In this document: piece by piece, positions 15,660-24,838 of the stretch
How the letters are laid out: every line of letters starts with the position of its first letter
How positions within the stretch are numbered: position 1 is the first letter of the stretch
Assembly: GCA_947495125.1 (NCBI GenBank)
Contig: CANLXL010000005.1
Span: forward strand, 186,001-250,000
Source of the DNA: an uncultured Flaviramulus sp.
GTDB taxonomy: Bacteria > Bacteroidota > Bacteroidia > Flavobacteriales > Flavobacteriaceae
Length of the DNA: 64,000 bases
Direction: 5' to 3'
Notes under the pieces: model-generated
Told to the model about the DNA's origin: nothing
Database searches by the model: none
The model's input: the letters and a program-made list of their open reading frames with translations, nothing else
Position numbers and translations under genes: made by a program

Positions 15660-18641
15660 TTAGTGGTCGTGTTGTTCATGATCAATAGAATCGCAGTGTA
15701 AATATTCTTTTTCTTTCTTCTTTATAGGTTGTGTTTTTAAACCCTTGTTTTTGGCCTGCATCATCATATTAATGAGCTCATTTTTTTCTTTCTTTATGCT
15801 TTCGCGTATCTTTTTATCTTCTTCCAGGTCGAAGTAGGTAACGCCTTCAATTATGGTTTTTTCTGCTTTGGCATACACCGAAAGCGGGTGATCTGTCCAT
15901 AGCACCACATCGGCATCTTTTCCAACTTTAATACTCCCCACCCTGTCATCAATATGTAATAGTTTTGCAGGGTTAAGGGTCACAAATTTCAAAGCGTCTT
16001 CTTCACTTACATCGCCATATTTTACAGATTTGGCGGCTTCCTGATTTAATCGACGAGACATTTCACCGTCGTCACTGTTAATCGCAACCACAACACCTTC
16101 ATTATGCATGATTGATGCATTGTATGGAATAGCATCATTAACTTCATATTTATAGGCCCACCAATCACTAAATGTTGAGCCTCCAACACCATGTGTTTTC
16201 ATTTTGTCGGCAACCTTATAACCTTCGAGAATATGTGTAAAGGTATTAATGTTAAAGTTGAAACTTTCAGCAACCTTCATAAGCATGTTTATTTCACTTT
16301 GCACATAGGAGTGACAGGAAATAAAACGCTCTTTATTGAGTATTTCGGCTAAGGTTTCCAATTCAATATCTTTACGATAAGGCTTGCCACTTTCCTTTAA
16401 GGCATTATATGCTTTAGCACGCGTAAAGTAATCCTTGAATACTTGTTCTACACCCATTCGGGTTTGAGGGAAGCGAACACCATTACGTGCTCGTGATTGT
16501 TTTACATTTTCACCCAGTGCAAATTTTATGAATTTAGGACTATCCATATAAATGAGATTATCAGCAGATTCTCCCCACTTTAGTTTAATAATAGCCGAGC
16601 GGCCACCAATAGGGTTTGCAGATCCATGTAGAATTTGAATGGAGGTTACACCACCAGCCAGATTTCTATAGATACTAATATCCGTTTCATTAATAACGTC
16701 TTCTATGGAGACTTCGGCTGAGGAATTTTGACCGCTTTCATTAATCGAAGCCGCCGCGATATGTGAGTGCTCATCGATAATACCTGCCGTTAGGTGTTTA
16801 CCTCTGGCATCGATTAGTTTAGCACTCTTATTCGAAATGTTTTGACCAATTCTCGCAATTTTCCCGTTTTTAATGAGTACATCGGTGTTTTCCAAAACCC
16901 CGTCTTTTTCGTTGGTCCAGACTGTAGCATTCTTAAATAAAAGGGTTTCGGTTTTTGGTAATTCTGTAAAACCGTAACCGTTATTCGGGTAAGTCACGGG
17001 AAACATTTTTGCTACTTCGAGATCTTCTTCTTTTTTTGTGCTCTCTTTTTTGTCATTTTCTTTTTTTGAATACTTCGCTAAAAAAGGAAGAGATTTACCT
17101 CCGGGCATAATAGCCTTTCCTTTAAGGTCTTTATCGAGGTCCACATGAGCTGTAATTCTTATAAATTCTTGTTTTGTTGAATCTTTGGTTTTTAAAGATA
17201 TATTTACCCAATCTTTGTGATACGATATTTTAGACCCGTATTGGTCTGAAGCGGTTTTGATTTTCGAACTTAATTTCGTCAACTCTCCTGTTAAAGACAT
17301 TTGATAGGTGTTTCCGGCAAGTGAAAATTGATAATCACCTCTAATGTCTATGGTATTCATGTCATTTATAATATTTTGCCGTCCTTGAACCCAGTTTTCA
17401 TAAAGTGTTGTTTTCTTATCGAAGATATCACCCGAGGTAATTAAAAAATTCGCATAACTTCCGGTTTTAAGGGAACCAATAGTATTGGACTTACCTAAAA
17501 GTTGTGCCGGTATCGTGGTTAAGGCTTCCAAAGCTTTTTCTTTCGATAATCCATGATTAATAGCCTTCATCAGCTTTGCTTTAAACTCATCTGGAGATTT
17601 TAGTTGATGCGTGGTCAAGGCAAATGGCACCCCGTTTTCTGCTAAGAGTTTAGGGTTTGAAGGTTTTTGATTCCATGCCCTCATATCACTTAATGAGAGT
17701 GAGGCCGTTAAAAAAGCGTTTTCAACATTATAGGGGTCAGGAAAGTTAATTGGAATAATTAGTGGGGCATTGGTGGCCTTAATATCATCCATACGTTCAT
17801 ATTCATCACCACCTCCAAGAATGACATATTGAATGCCATTTTCATCGCCTATTTTATCGAACCTTAAAACGTTGGCTCTACTTCCCGCGTCTATAATTTG
17901 AACCAGGTTTTTGTTATGGTTTAAGGCTTCCAGCGACAAGTCTTTTGTTTTACTATGGCCTTTTCCATACCAATCGGCATCTAAATAGAGTTGTCTAAGC
18001 AATGCGAAAGCCCCCATCGGAGATGTCGGATATGCTTGTTGGGAGGTGACACTTTTTCTACCGGATAAATACTGTGCCGATTTTTTAGCAATGATTCGAG
18101 TTTCATTACCATTATAGTTGTTTAAAGCCACCAGAGAACCACTTCCTCTTACAATGCCATCGTGAATATGGGTATTTACAACACCGAAACCAGCTTTTAG
18201 AAGTGCGTTTGCTTTTTTCGAATCATACTTAAATTTTTCAAAAGCATTGTTTTCAGGCATAATATGATCATTCCAATAGTAGCCTGTCCTACTTGCTTCG
18301 TATTGAGGAATTTGACTTCTCTGAGCCGGTTTAGGCTTTGCGATACCAAAATCTGAGTAGAGCTCTATAAAAGAAGGATAAATGCTTTTACCCGAAACAT
18401 CAATAGTATTCGTGTTTTTCGGGATTACAACTGAGGCCCCGGCATTAACAACCTTACCATCTTTTATTAATAAGGTGCCTTTATCAATAACCTGCGTGGG
18501 GGTAATAAAAATTTTAGCATTAACAAGGGCTGTATAATTCGTATTTTCTGTACTTACACCACTATTTTGCGGAAAATAATCTTGGGCATAAAAGGAAATA
18601 CTGCATAAAAATGCGAGTATAACACCGTGTAGTTTATTCAT
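15660..18641 (-). CDS. Exported tandem amidohydrolase-fold protein, second half with intact metal ligands
   Basis: 993 aa with signal peptide (KLHGVILAFLCSISFYAQ). It contains two amidohydrolase-like modules. Residues about 30-440 are a degenerate copy (SIYPSFIELYSDFG in place of PGFIDxHxH), like the adjacent smaller gene. Residues about 570-960 keep the metal ligands: GIIDEHSHIA, ISCHSYVQSEI, FTHILEGYK and INSDDGEMS, ending with LNPAKLLHIDDRVGSIKVGKDAD. The extreme C-terminus is His-rich (YLHCDSIDHEQHDH), which may bind metal. A periplasmic hydrolase of cyclic amides or peptides is inferred; the substrate is unknown. Confidence 0.9.
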   Translation of the reverse strand: MNKLHGVILAFLCSISFYAQDYFPQNSGVSTENTNYTALVNAKIFITPTQVIDKGTLLIKDGKVVNAGASVVIPKNTNTIDVSGKSIYPSFIELYSDFGIAKPKPAQRSQIPQYEASRTGYYWNDHIMPENNAFEKFKYDSKKANALLKAGFGVVNTHIHDGIVRGSGSLVALNNYNGNETRIIAKKSAQYLSGRKSVTSQQAYPTSPMGAFALLRQLYLDADWYGKGHSKTKDLSLEALNHNKNLVQIIDAGSRANVLRFDKIGDENGIQYVILGGGDEYERMDDIKATNAPLIIPINFPDPYNVENAFLTASLSLSDMRAWNQKPSNPKLLAENGVPFALTTHQLKSPDEFKAKLMKAINHGLSKEKALEALTTIPAQLLGKSNTIGSLKTGSYANFLITSGDIFDKKTTLYENWVQGRQNIINDMNTIDIRGDYQFSLAGNTYQMSLTGELTKLSSKIKTASDQYGSKISYHKDWVNISLKTKDSTKQEFIRITAHVDLDKDLKGKAIMPGGKSLPFLAKYSKKENDKKESTKKEEDLEVAKMFPVTYPNNGYGFTELPKTETLLFKNATVWTNEKDGVLENTDVLIKNGKIARIGQNISNKSAKLIDARGKHLTAGIIDEHSHIAAASINESGQNSSAEVSIEDVINETDISIYRNLAGGVTSIQILHGSANPIGGRSAIIKLKWGESADNLIYMDSPKFIKFALGENVKQSRARNGVRFPQTRMGVEQVFKDYFTRAKAYNALKESGKPYRKDIELETLAEILNKERFISCHSYVQSEINMLMKVAESFNFNINTFTHILEGYKVADKMKTHGVGGSTFSDWWAYKYEVNDAIPYNASIMHNEGVVVAINSDDGEMSRRLNQEAAKSVKYGDVSEEDALKFVTLNPAKLLHIDDRVGSIKVGKDADVVLWTDHPLSVYAKAEKTIIEGVTYFDLEEDKKIRESIKKEKNELINMMMQAKNKGLKTQPIKKKEKEYLHCDSIDHEQHDH

Positions 18642-18723
18642 TCTATAGGTTAGTTAAAATAATTAGAAATCTAAAGTAGACGAATATTGAGGACAGCGAT
18701 TAATTATTAAGATTTTTTTAACA

Positions 18724-19797
18724 CTATTTCAGAGGATTAGCTTCAAAATAGTTGACTAATAATGCGACCACATAGCTGTAGCTTTCCATGCCCTTATCTT
18801 GTTTATTGGCTTTCAAGAATTGACTATAGAATAACTTAAAAAATGGTTCTGTCGGATTTTGATGTGCTTCCCAAAAATCACGAACTTCCTTATAGTTTTT
18901 TAGAATACCTTTATTTAAGTCGGCCACCAGGTCTTCATAAAGACATTCATCGCGGTAGTATATCTCATTAAGACAATAACGTAGACCAAAAGTGTAACCT
19001 GTATATCTAAAATAAATGTTTTCGTTGTTGATGCTCGCCAAACACCCAATAAAATTAGCTTCGTTTTCGGCTGCATATCCCAATTGATGGGCAATTTCAT
19101 GCGCACTTGTGGTAGGGAATTTATAGATCGGAATTAAAGCATCTACCTGTGCTTCATTGGTTAACGGATTTAAATACCCGCTAAAACCCATATAGGTTAA
19201 AGGATAACTGAATAGAGATTTTTTTACACTTTTAGGATGATATTCCAAATGAGAAAAAATCTGCCTTAAATTTTCGTAACCATTTGGAACCTGTTTAAAG
19301 ATTTCTTTTTTACTAAAAGGTAAATCAACTTTTAAAGTATCGTTGTTGGTTATTTTTAAATGCAGTGTATTAGATTTTTCTATCAACGTTTCAGTAATAA
19401 AAACCAATTGCTCCGTGGTATAATCATGGTCTAAATTTAAACTTTGGTGCAGTGGAAGGCGATAGTAATTTAAACCCCAAAACAGATGAAATGCAAAATA
19501 GATAAGCGATAGTGCTGCAAATACATCAATAAACCATCGTTTGGTGTCTTTACGGAGTCGCTTTCTATTGATATAAAACCAGCGTATGCCGTAAATAATT
19601 GCAAAAGCATAAACGAAATCTCCAAAAGAAAATGGTATCCAACCTAAAACGTATCTGAATATTTTTGAGATGAAGGGGTAGATACCCATGCTGTAGTAAC
19701 GTTCTACAAATTCAGGATAATTAGAAAGCAGTTTAATGAAAATATATTGCGGAATTAGCGATAATGCCAACAGGAACTTTTTCTTATCATGGTGCAT
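18724..19797 (-). CDS. DUF3810 membrane protein with HEXXH motif
   Basis: 357 aa. Three hydrophobic segments occur within the first 125 residues (LALSLIPQYIFIKLL; GDFVYAFAIIYGI; DVFAALSLIYFAFHLFWGLNYY). A large soluble region follows with the zinc-type motif AHEIAHQLGYAAENEANFIGCLA (HEIAH plus a downstream Glu). This is the DUF3810 family of Bacteroidota and Firmicutes, thought to be metallopeptidase-like; no substrate is known. It lies 82 bp upstream of the amidohydrolase pair on the same strand and may be transcribed with it. Confidence 0.88.
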   Translation of the reverse strand: MHHDKKKFLLALSLIPQYIFIKLLSNYPEFVERYYSMGIYPFISKIFRYVLGWIPFSFGDFVYAFAIIYGIRWFYINRKRLRKDTKRWFIDVFAALSLIYFAFHLFWGLNYYRLPLHQSLNLDHDYTTEQLVFITETLIEKSNTLHLKITNNDTLKVDLPFSKKEIFKQVPNGYENLRQIFSHLEYHPKSVKKSLFSYPLTYMGFSGYLNPLTNEAQVDALIPIYKFPTTSAHEIAHQLGYAAENEANFIGCLASINNENIYFRYTGYTFGLRYCLNEIYYRDECLYEDLVADLNKGILKNYKEVRDFWEAHQNPTEPFFKLFYSQFLKANKQDKGMESYSYVVALLVNYFEANPLK

Positions 19798-20124
19798 AAT
19801 TCAAAAATAAGAAAATGTTTGTTTCAATGTCTTCGTATAATGTGATTTATTTAATGTGAGTTTGTTGTAAGTTCTAATTGCAAAGCACTTAAAACACTAA
19901 GGATTAGTTACTTATAAATGTTCCTTCGAGTGTTTTTCGAAATCTTGATAAAAATACCTGCCTGCTGGTAGGCAGGTATCGAGAAGTTATTCATAGATAG
20001 TTCTCTCCCGATAGCTATCGGGAATAAATTTGTTCGTACCTCTCAAATTCACTCGAATTGGCAATCAGGTAGCTATGTTTTTAGGATTATGATGTTTACG
20101 TCGAATCCAAATTGTTAAATTCAG
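19798..20124. other. Intergenic region with REP-like palindromes
   Basis: No gene seen. Contains a compound palindromic element (19954-20023). Confidence 0.6.
19954..20023. repeat. Compound palindromic (REP-like) element
   Basis: Three nested stems: a 10-bp stem ATACCTGCCT/AGGCAGGTAT (19954-19979), GAGAA/TTCTC (19981-19985 with 20001-20005), and the 18-bp perfect palindrome TCCCGATAGCTATCGGGA (20006-20023). Palindromes of these two types are common dispersed elements in Flavobacteriaceae genomes. Confidence 0.75.
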
Positions 20125-20814
20125 CTAATAGTTTAAAACCGGATAACCATTTTGACATTCCACAGAAACAGGTACTTGAGGTAAATCGCATGTCGAAGCG
20201 ATCGACCATTTGATGTTATACTCATGTTCTGCAACACGATACGCTTCAATTTTTTGCAAGAATACCTCGGTGTCGATTTGATTCGAATAGGCGATATAAC
20301 CCTGAGCACCTCCGCAGGCTTTTGATCCATAAGCGGTAAACGTCCAATCACCAGCATTTGTGCATGATACACTGTTGGCTAATTCACTAATTTCATTAAA
20401 TAGATCCATAAGGTCTCGATGATCCTTTTCTTGATCAGAGAGTTCTCTTTTAACGACTAATTGGTTCGCATCAAGCGTGATGATTCTCCAGTTGAAATTT
20501 CCGGGGAAGTAGTCGTTAGTTATTAAAATTAGAGACTCTTCGGTTTTCCAGACACCTTCCTGATCATAAAAGGTTAGGGGTGGCGTACCACAAAATCCGG
20601 ATGTTCTTTGTACAAAAACCGCATTGCTTTGAAATGATACGCCCGGAGCATCGGCTTTTAAGTTTGAAGAGCGTTGATAGGTAACGGTTTCATTATCGTA
20701 TTCAGGATTGATCCAATTTCCGATAAGTAAATTTCCCGGATCTACCGGAATCTCTGAACTGCTTTCACAGGCCAATAAAAAAAGAGATAGTAATAGGGTG
20801 CAAACTTGTTTCAT
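20125..20814 (-). CDS. Hypothetical lipoprotein
   Basis: 229 aa. Signal KQVCTLLLSLFLLACESS has a lipobox Cys at about residue 16. The mature protein starts IPVDPGNLLIGNWINPEYD, which resembles lipocalin-like lipoproteins of Bacteroidota (GxW near the N-terminus). Five further cysteines (FCGT, VSCTN, KACGG, STCD, VECQ) may form disulfides in the periplasm. No enzymatic motif is visible and the function is unknown. Stand-alone gene, divergent from pepD. Confidence 0.7.
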   Translation of the reverse strand: MKQVCTLLLSLFLLACESSSEIPVDPGNLLIGNWINPEYDNETVTYQRSSNLKADAPGVSFQSNAVFVQRTSGFCGTPPLTFYDQEGVWKTEESLILITNDYFPGNFNWRIITLDANQLVVKRELSDQEKDHRDLMDLFNEISELANSVSCTNAGDWTFTAYGSKACGGAQGYIAYSNQIDTEVFLQKIEAYRVAEHEYNIKWSIASTCDLPQVPVSVECQNGYPVLNY

Positions 20815-20964
20815 TTTTTGATGATTTGATGATAAAATTTAATTTTCAATAGTTTTTTATTTATAGATGTCCAAATTATGAAAGGGTTGCGTGACATTGT
20901 TTTCTTATGTTATGATTTTGAGTGAAATGTTTGATTATTTTTAGATGAAGATATATCTAATAAC

Positions 20965-20972
20965 TACCTTTG
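20965..20972 (+). promoter_or_regulatory. Putative -7 box for pepD
   Basis: TACCTTTG fits TAnnTTTG and predicts a leader of about 17 nt to the ATG at 20993. Confidence 0.5.
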
Positions 20973-20992
20973 TGCAACTTAATTAAAATGTG

Positions 20993-22453
20993 ATGAGCTC
21001 AGAAATAAGACAACTTCAACCACAACAACTTTGGAATAAATTTGCCGATTTAAATGCGGTGCCCCGTGCTTCAAAAAAAGAAGAACGTGTTATTGCTTTT
21101 ATGAAGGATTTTGGTAAAAATCTGGGCTTAGAAACCATTGAAGACGAGGTTGGTAATGTGATTATCAGAAAACCGGCCACTGAGGGTATGGAAAATCGAA
21201 CAACGGTGGTTATGCAATCCCATTTGGATATGGTGCATCAGAAAAATAACGATACGATCTTCGATTTTGATACGCAAGGGATCGATATGTATGTGGAAGG
21301 TGACTGGGTGAAAGCCAAAGGGACCACACTTGGTGCCGATAATGGCTTGGGTGTCGCTACCATTATGGCCATTCTGGAAAGTACAGATATTCTGCATCCA
21401 CCTATTGAGGCCTTATTTACTATTGATGAAGAAACCGGTATGACCGGAGCCATGGGCTTAAAAGGCGGCTTGCTGAAAGGCGGCATTCTGTTGAATTTAG
21501 ATACTGAAGAAGATGATGAAATAGGGGTAGGCTGCGCCGGAGGGATCGATGTTACTGCTACAAGAACTTATAATGAAGAAGACACCCCGGAATTCAAAAT
21601 TGGATATAGTATTACCGTAAAAGGGTTACAAGGCGGACATTCCGGAATGCAAATTCATGAAGGGTTGGGGAATTCCAATAAGATTTTGAATCGTTTACTA
21701 TTTGATGGGTTCGAAAATTTTGGATTGCGAATTTCTGAAATTGATGGTGGTAGTTTAAGAAATGCCATTCCACGTGAAAGTAAGGCCGTTATTGCTATCG
21801 ATGCGATTCATGAAGAAGCTTTTTTGTTGGAAATGAAGCTGCAGGCTGAAGCCATTAAAAAGGAGTTTAAAACGATGGAACCGGATTTGGATATCCTTAT
21901 ATCTAAAACTGAAGCACCAAAACACATCATGGATTTGGGGGTTCAGGAAGGTCTAACAAGAGCGATTTATGCGGCTTGTAATGGGGTGTATAGAATGAGT
22001 GCCGATATTCCCGATCTGGTAGAAACATCTAATAATATCGGTCGAGTGATTGTAAAAGAAGGTCATATTCATATAGGATGCTTAACACGTTCTTCGGTGG
22101 AGAGTTCTAAAATGGATTTGGCGAATACCTTAAGGGCGACTTTCGAACTCACCGGTTGCGAGGTCGAATTAAGCGGGGATTACCCGGGATGGACACCTAA
22201 TATGGACTCTGCCATTTTAAAGGTTTTAACCAAGGTTTATAAGGATATGAATGGGGAAGATCCTCATGTTGCAGCTTGTCATGCCGGATTGGAATGTGGG
22301 ATTTTGGGAACCAATTACCCCGATATAGACATGATTAGTTTTGGACCGAATATTAAAGGGGCACATTCACCGGATGAGCGCGCTCAGATATCATCGGTAA
22401 AGAAATATTGGAAGTTTGTTTTGGAGATTTTGAAGCAGACTCCTGAGGAATAG
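20993..22453 (+). CDS. pepD: Aminoacyl-histidine dipeptidase (cytosol non-specific dipeptidase), M20 family
   Basis: 486 aa from ATG at 20993 (a GTG three bases upstream is also possible). It is the full M20 layout of PepD: first zinc His in MQSHLDMVHQK, bridging Asp in TLGADNGLGVA, catalytic Glu in FTIDEETGMTGAMGL, GCAGGIDV, the dimerisation/lid domain GLQGGHSGMQIHEG, and the final zinc ligand in IKGAHSPDERAQIS. It hydrolyses dipeptides, including Xaa-His, in the cytoplasm using zinc, and recycles peptide-derived amino acids. Length is normal for the family. Stand-alone gene ending just before the accessory patch. Confidence 0.96.
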   Translation: MSSEIRQLQPQQLWNKFADLNAVPRASKKEERVIAFMKDFGKNLGLETIEDEVGNVIIRKPATEGMENRTTVVMQSHLDMVHQKNNDTIFDFDTQGIDMYVEGDWVKAKGTTLGADNGLGVATIMAILESTDILHPPIEALFTIDEETGMTGAMGLKGGLLKGGILLNLDTEEDDEIGVGCAGGIDVTATRTYNEEDTPEFKIGYSITVKGLQGGHSGMQIHEGLGNSNKILNRLLFDGFENFGLRISEIDGGSLRNAIPRESKAVIAIDAIHEEAFLLEMKLQAEAIKKEFKTMEPDLDILISKTEAPKHIMDLGVQEGLTRAIYAACNGVYRMSADIPDLVETSNNIGRVIVKEGHIHIGCLTRSSVESSKMDLANTLRATFELTGCEVELSGDYPGWTPNMDSAILKVLTKVYKDMNGEDPHVAACHAGLECGILGTNYPDIDMISFGPNIKGAHSPDERAQISSVKKYWKFVLEILKQTPEE

Positions 22454-22499
22454 GCTTGATACAATTTTAAATTAAGACCCTTAACCATCTTAGGTTTTA

Positions 22500-22799
22500 T
22501 TATTTGGTTATCCTATTTTTCAAGTCCATTCGTTCGTGTAAAATTCTTATAACTTCAATTTTACTTTCTGAAAGTTCTTGGTAAAATATGATATGCTTTC
22601 CAAATTTTAGTCCGAGGAGTTTTTTACTTACTCCGTGATATTCTTTTCCAACATTAGGATTCTCTGCAATTCCATTACAAACCAGTTTAATGGTCGCATA
22701 ATATTTGTCAGCTTGCTTTTCCGACCATTTTTCAAAAGTATAGTTCCAAATATCATTCAAGTCATCAATGGCTTCTTGTCTTAATATAACTTTAGCCAT
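22500..22799 (-). CDS. Type II toxin of the RelE/ParE family
   Basis: 99 aa with the ParE fold pattern: VILRQEAIDDLNDIWNYTFEKWSEKQADKYYATI, then NPNVGKEYHGVSKKLLGLKFGKHIIFYQ, then IEVIRILHERMDL. ParE toxins poison DNA gyrase and RelE toxins cut mRNA; the absence of RelE catalytic residues and the pairing with a ParD-like antitoxin favour ParE. It overlaps the antitoxin gene by 8 bp, the usual antitoxin-first order. Last gene of a two-gene operon in a patch of accessory genes. Confidence 0.9.
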   Translation of the reverse strand: MAKVILRQEAIDDLNDIWNYTFEKWSEKQADKYYATIKLVCNGIAENPNVGKEYHGVSKKLLGLKFGKHIIFYQELSESKIEVIRILHERMDLKNRITK

Positions 22800-23040
22800 T
22801 CTTTCTTTTTTCAGCTTTCAGTCTTTTAAGGTTTTCGTCAAAGTCAAAATCCTCAACCAAAGGACTGTTCGAGCCTTCTTGAATTGCATTTCGTAAGGCT
22901 ATTACTTTACTTTCTTCGTTTTCTAAAAGTCGAAGTCCAGCTCGAATTACTTCACTAACATTTTTGTAACGTCCAGCAGAAACTTGGGTTTGTACGAATT
23001 GATCAAAATAATTTCCGAGCGATATGGACGTATTTTTCAT
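22792..23040 (-). CDS. Type II antitoxin of the ParD family
   Basis: 82 aa. The N-terminal ribbon-helix-helix (NTSISLGNYFDQFVQTQVSAGRYKNVSEVIRAGLRLLE) is the ParD DNA-binding dimerisation domain. The C-terminal tail (residues about 50-82, SPLVEDFDFDENLKRLKAEK) is the flexible toxin-wrapping part. It neutralises the adjacent toxin and is expected to repress its own promoter: an inverted repeat at 23061-23075 overlaps the predicted promoter. Confidence 0.9.
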   Translation of the reverse strand: MKNTSISLGNYFDQFVQTQVSAGRYKNVSEVIRAGLRLLENEESKVIALRNAIQEGSNSPLVEDFDFDENLKRLKAEKRKNG

Positions 23041-23054
23041 TTCAAAAGTTTTAT

Positions 23055-23075
23055 CAAATATACCAAAAATTGGTA
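23055..23075 (-). promoter_or_regulatory. parDE-type promoter with overlapping operator palindrome
   Basis: Minus-strand -7 box TATATTTG (23055-23062) gives a leader of about 11 nt. The palindrome TACCAAAAATTGGTA (23061-23075) overlaps its upstream edge, the expected place for autorepression by the RHH antitoxin. Confidence 0.55.
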
Positions 23076-23113
23076 AAAATTTAAAATTTATCGATTTTCG
23101 CTCGAAGATTTTC

Positions 23114-23133
23114 GCTAGTAAGCGCGTACTAGC
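23114..23133. repeat. Cassette-spacer hairpin
   Basis: GCTAGTA-AGCGCG-TACTAGC, a perfect 7-bp stem, part of a spacer that also carries GTTAGCA at 23154-23160. Similar spacers are common between accessory genes in Flavobacteriaceae. Confidence 0.55.
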
Positions 23134-23264
23134 AATGAATTATACACGTCTTTGTTAGCATTTCGTTGTTTTTCTTTTCGTAAAACTTGTACCGTATCAG
23201 TTTTTTGTTCAGAGTTTTAGTCGGTAAAAAATCCACCGAGTTTTTTTGTTGAAAACAATAACGT

Positions 23265-23570
23265 TCAAGATATTCCACTTTCAACTATAAAGCCTTTTTC
23301 CCTATCAGACAACTCAATGAGTAATTGCTCATTAACAAGCATGTTATCTGCCTTAACAATTGTAAAGAACTTAGAGTTTTTCAGATTGTTATCCGCTTCA
23401 TCATATGGTATAGGTCTTTCAGCAGTTCCAAAATTGAATGCATATGTTCTTTCTAAAGTTAAGGATTCATTTTTTGACAATTTCCATTCGATACTCTCAA
23501 AATATTCTTCACATTTTTTTTGTGAAATACCATCGAAAATTGAATTTGGACTAAAATTAATTTTTTTCAT
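23265..23570 (-). CDS. Hypothetical protein (101 aa)
   Basis: ATG-started, 101 residues, no signal peptide or membrane segment. Acidic and Lys-rich (KNESLTLERTYAFNFGTAERPIPYDEADNNLKNSKFF). No family recognised. It lies alone between two palindromic spacers in the accessory patch, which fits a single-gene cassette. Codon pattern and a normal residue mix make it more likely coding than not. Confidence 0.5.
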   Translation of the reverse strand: MKKINFSPNSIFDGISQKKCEEYFESIEWKLSKNESLTLERTYAFNFGTAERPIPYDEADNNLKNSKFFTIVKADNMLVNEQLLIELSDREKGFIVESGIS

Positions 23571-23778
23571 GAAAAATGTATTAAGTTATTAATAATCAAA
23601 TGTATTAATTATTAAGACACGCTTTTTTTCAGCATAAAATCCGTTGATTAATTATCTATAGCCCCGATTTAATATGCAAAATATTTCATTTCTGAGTGTG
23701 TTCCGCAATGAATGCCAATGGTCTGGTATAACCGTCAGTTACGGGTTTTAAGTTACTGTTTTTCGGTTAAGAACTGGC

Positions 23779-23846
23779 GTTAGCAATTCCGAGTGGATTC
23801 GAACGTAATCGAATCCGCCGTAATTGCGGTTATAGATTGTTAGCAA
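23779..23846. repeat. attC-like imperfect palindrome between GTTAGCAA direct repeats
   Basis: A 20-nt arm (23783-23802) pairs with a 19-nt arm (23809-23827) around a 6-nt loop, with one extra unpaired base and a G-T pair. This asymmetry is typical of integron attC sites. GTTAGCAA occurs on both sides (23779-23786 and 23839-23846). Confidence 0.55.
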
Positions 23847-23853
23847 ACGTTTT

Positions 23854-24594
23854 TTACTCTTTTAAAAACTTAATAATCGATTTGTTTCTAAGTTTTAAGA
23901 AATATAATCCAATCGTAAAATCTCTAATGTCAATTTGGTCATTCTCCGAAATAGTACCGTTTTTAATTTTCGCACCTAATATATTATAAATTGTATATTC
24001 CTCATTTTCTTTTAAACCAGATATTTGAATAAAATCAGCTGAAGGATTTGGAAATAATCTTACTTTAGTGACAGAGCTTAATTCAAAGTCTGTCGATAAT
24101 GTTTGGGTAAGTCCAAAAGTAAATACAATTGCTTGTGTATCACCAGATAAATAAGTTAAACTTAATGTTGTTATAGGATTGGTAAACTCAATAATTCCAT
24201 TAGCCCACTGAGTTGAGTTCAGTTGATTTCCAGTAGGATTTGTAAAAGTTCCATCGCTTGACAAAATTGTAAAAGGCTGATTGAATTCAATTAAAGTGGT
24301 TCTTAACCATCTACAATATAGCCTTAAATTTGGTATTGGTTGATTAAAAGTAACAGTCCAATTGTCATTAGCTTGAACTTGAAATGTTGCTGTAGTACCA
24401 GATATTGGTGCTGCTGAAAATCCTGCTCCATCAAGGTTTGTTGCAAACAGCACAGTTGTAGTATTGGTAAATGTAAAGGGCACTCCAGATAAACTACCTG
24501 CATTGACACCTTCATAAGTAGCTGCTATTTGGGATTTCACTGTATAAATACTAAATAAGAACAGTAATAATGAAAAAAGATAATTTTGTTTCAT
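23854..24594 (-). CDS. Exported protein with type IX secretion sorting domain
   Basis: 246 aa. Signal peptide KQNYLFSLLLFLFSIYTVKSQ. Residues about 22-165 are a Thr/Gly/Asn-rich beta domain of unknown function (PFTFTNTTTVLFATNLDGAGFSA, WTVTFNQPIPNLRLYCRW). Residues about 180-246 are a T9SS type A tail (RLFPNPSADFIQISGL, YTIYNILGAKIKNG, DIRDFTIGLYFLKL, IIKFLKE). Expected to be exported by T9SS. It is an accessory, cassette-like gene, since a 110-bp repeat lies upstream and an attC-like palindrome lies downstream. Confidence 0.8.
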   Translation of the reverse strand: MKQNYLFSLLLFLFSIYTVKSQIAATYEGVNAGSLSGVPFTFTNTTTVLFATNLDGAGFSAAPISGTTATFQVQANDNWTVTFNQPIPNLRLYCRWLRTTLIEFNQPFTILSSDGTFTNPTGNQLNSTQWANGIIEFTNPITTLSLTYLSGDTQAIVFTFGLTQTLSTDFELSSVTKVRLFPNPSADFIQISGLKENEEYTIYNILGAKIKNGTISENDQIDIRDFTIGLYFLKLRNKSIIKFLKE

Positions 24595-24698
24595 TTGTTA
24601 AAAATTTAATTGTTAATACGCGTTTTTAATGTTTGCTAACTAGTGAATAAACGCACCTTATTACGTTTATTTCCATTAAATCTTTAACGTTTCACCGT

Positions 24699-24808
24699 AA
24701 ATCAAAATAAACGCAAAGAATTATCGTACAATTTAAGAATTTTATACTTTCGGAGTCTATTTTTGAGACAATAATTTAAGTAATATAATATTAGAGGTTC
24801 TCCATGTT
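24699..24808. repeat. Direct repeat copy 1 (110 bp, about 91% identical to copy 2)
   Basis: Matches 26202-26311 at about 100 of 110 positions by eye. Weaker similarity continues to about 24635, where the minus strand reads CTAGTTAGCAAAC. It lies between two minus-strand accessory genes. An 8-bp stem AATAAACG/CGTTTATT is at 24646-24671. Confidence 0.85.
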
Positions 24809-24838
24809 CTTTGTTTTATCTTGGAGGATTAGGCAGTG

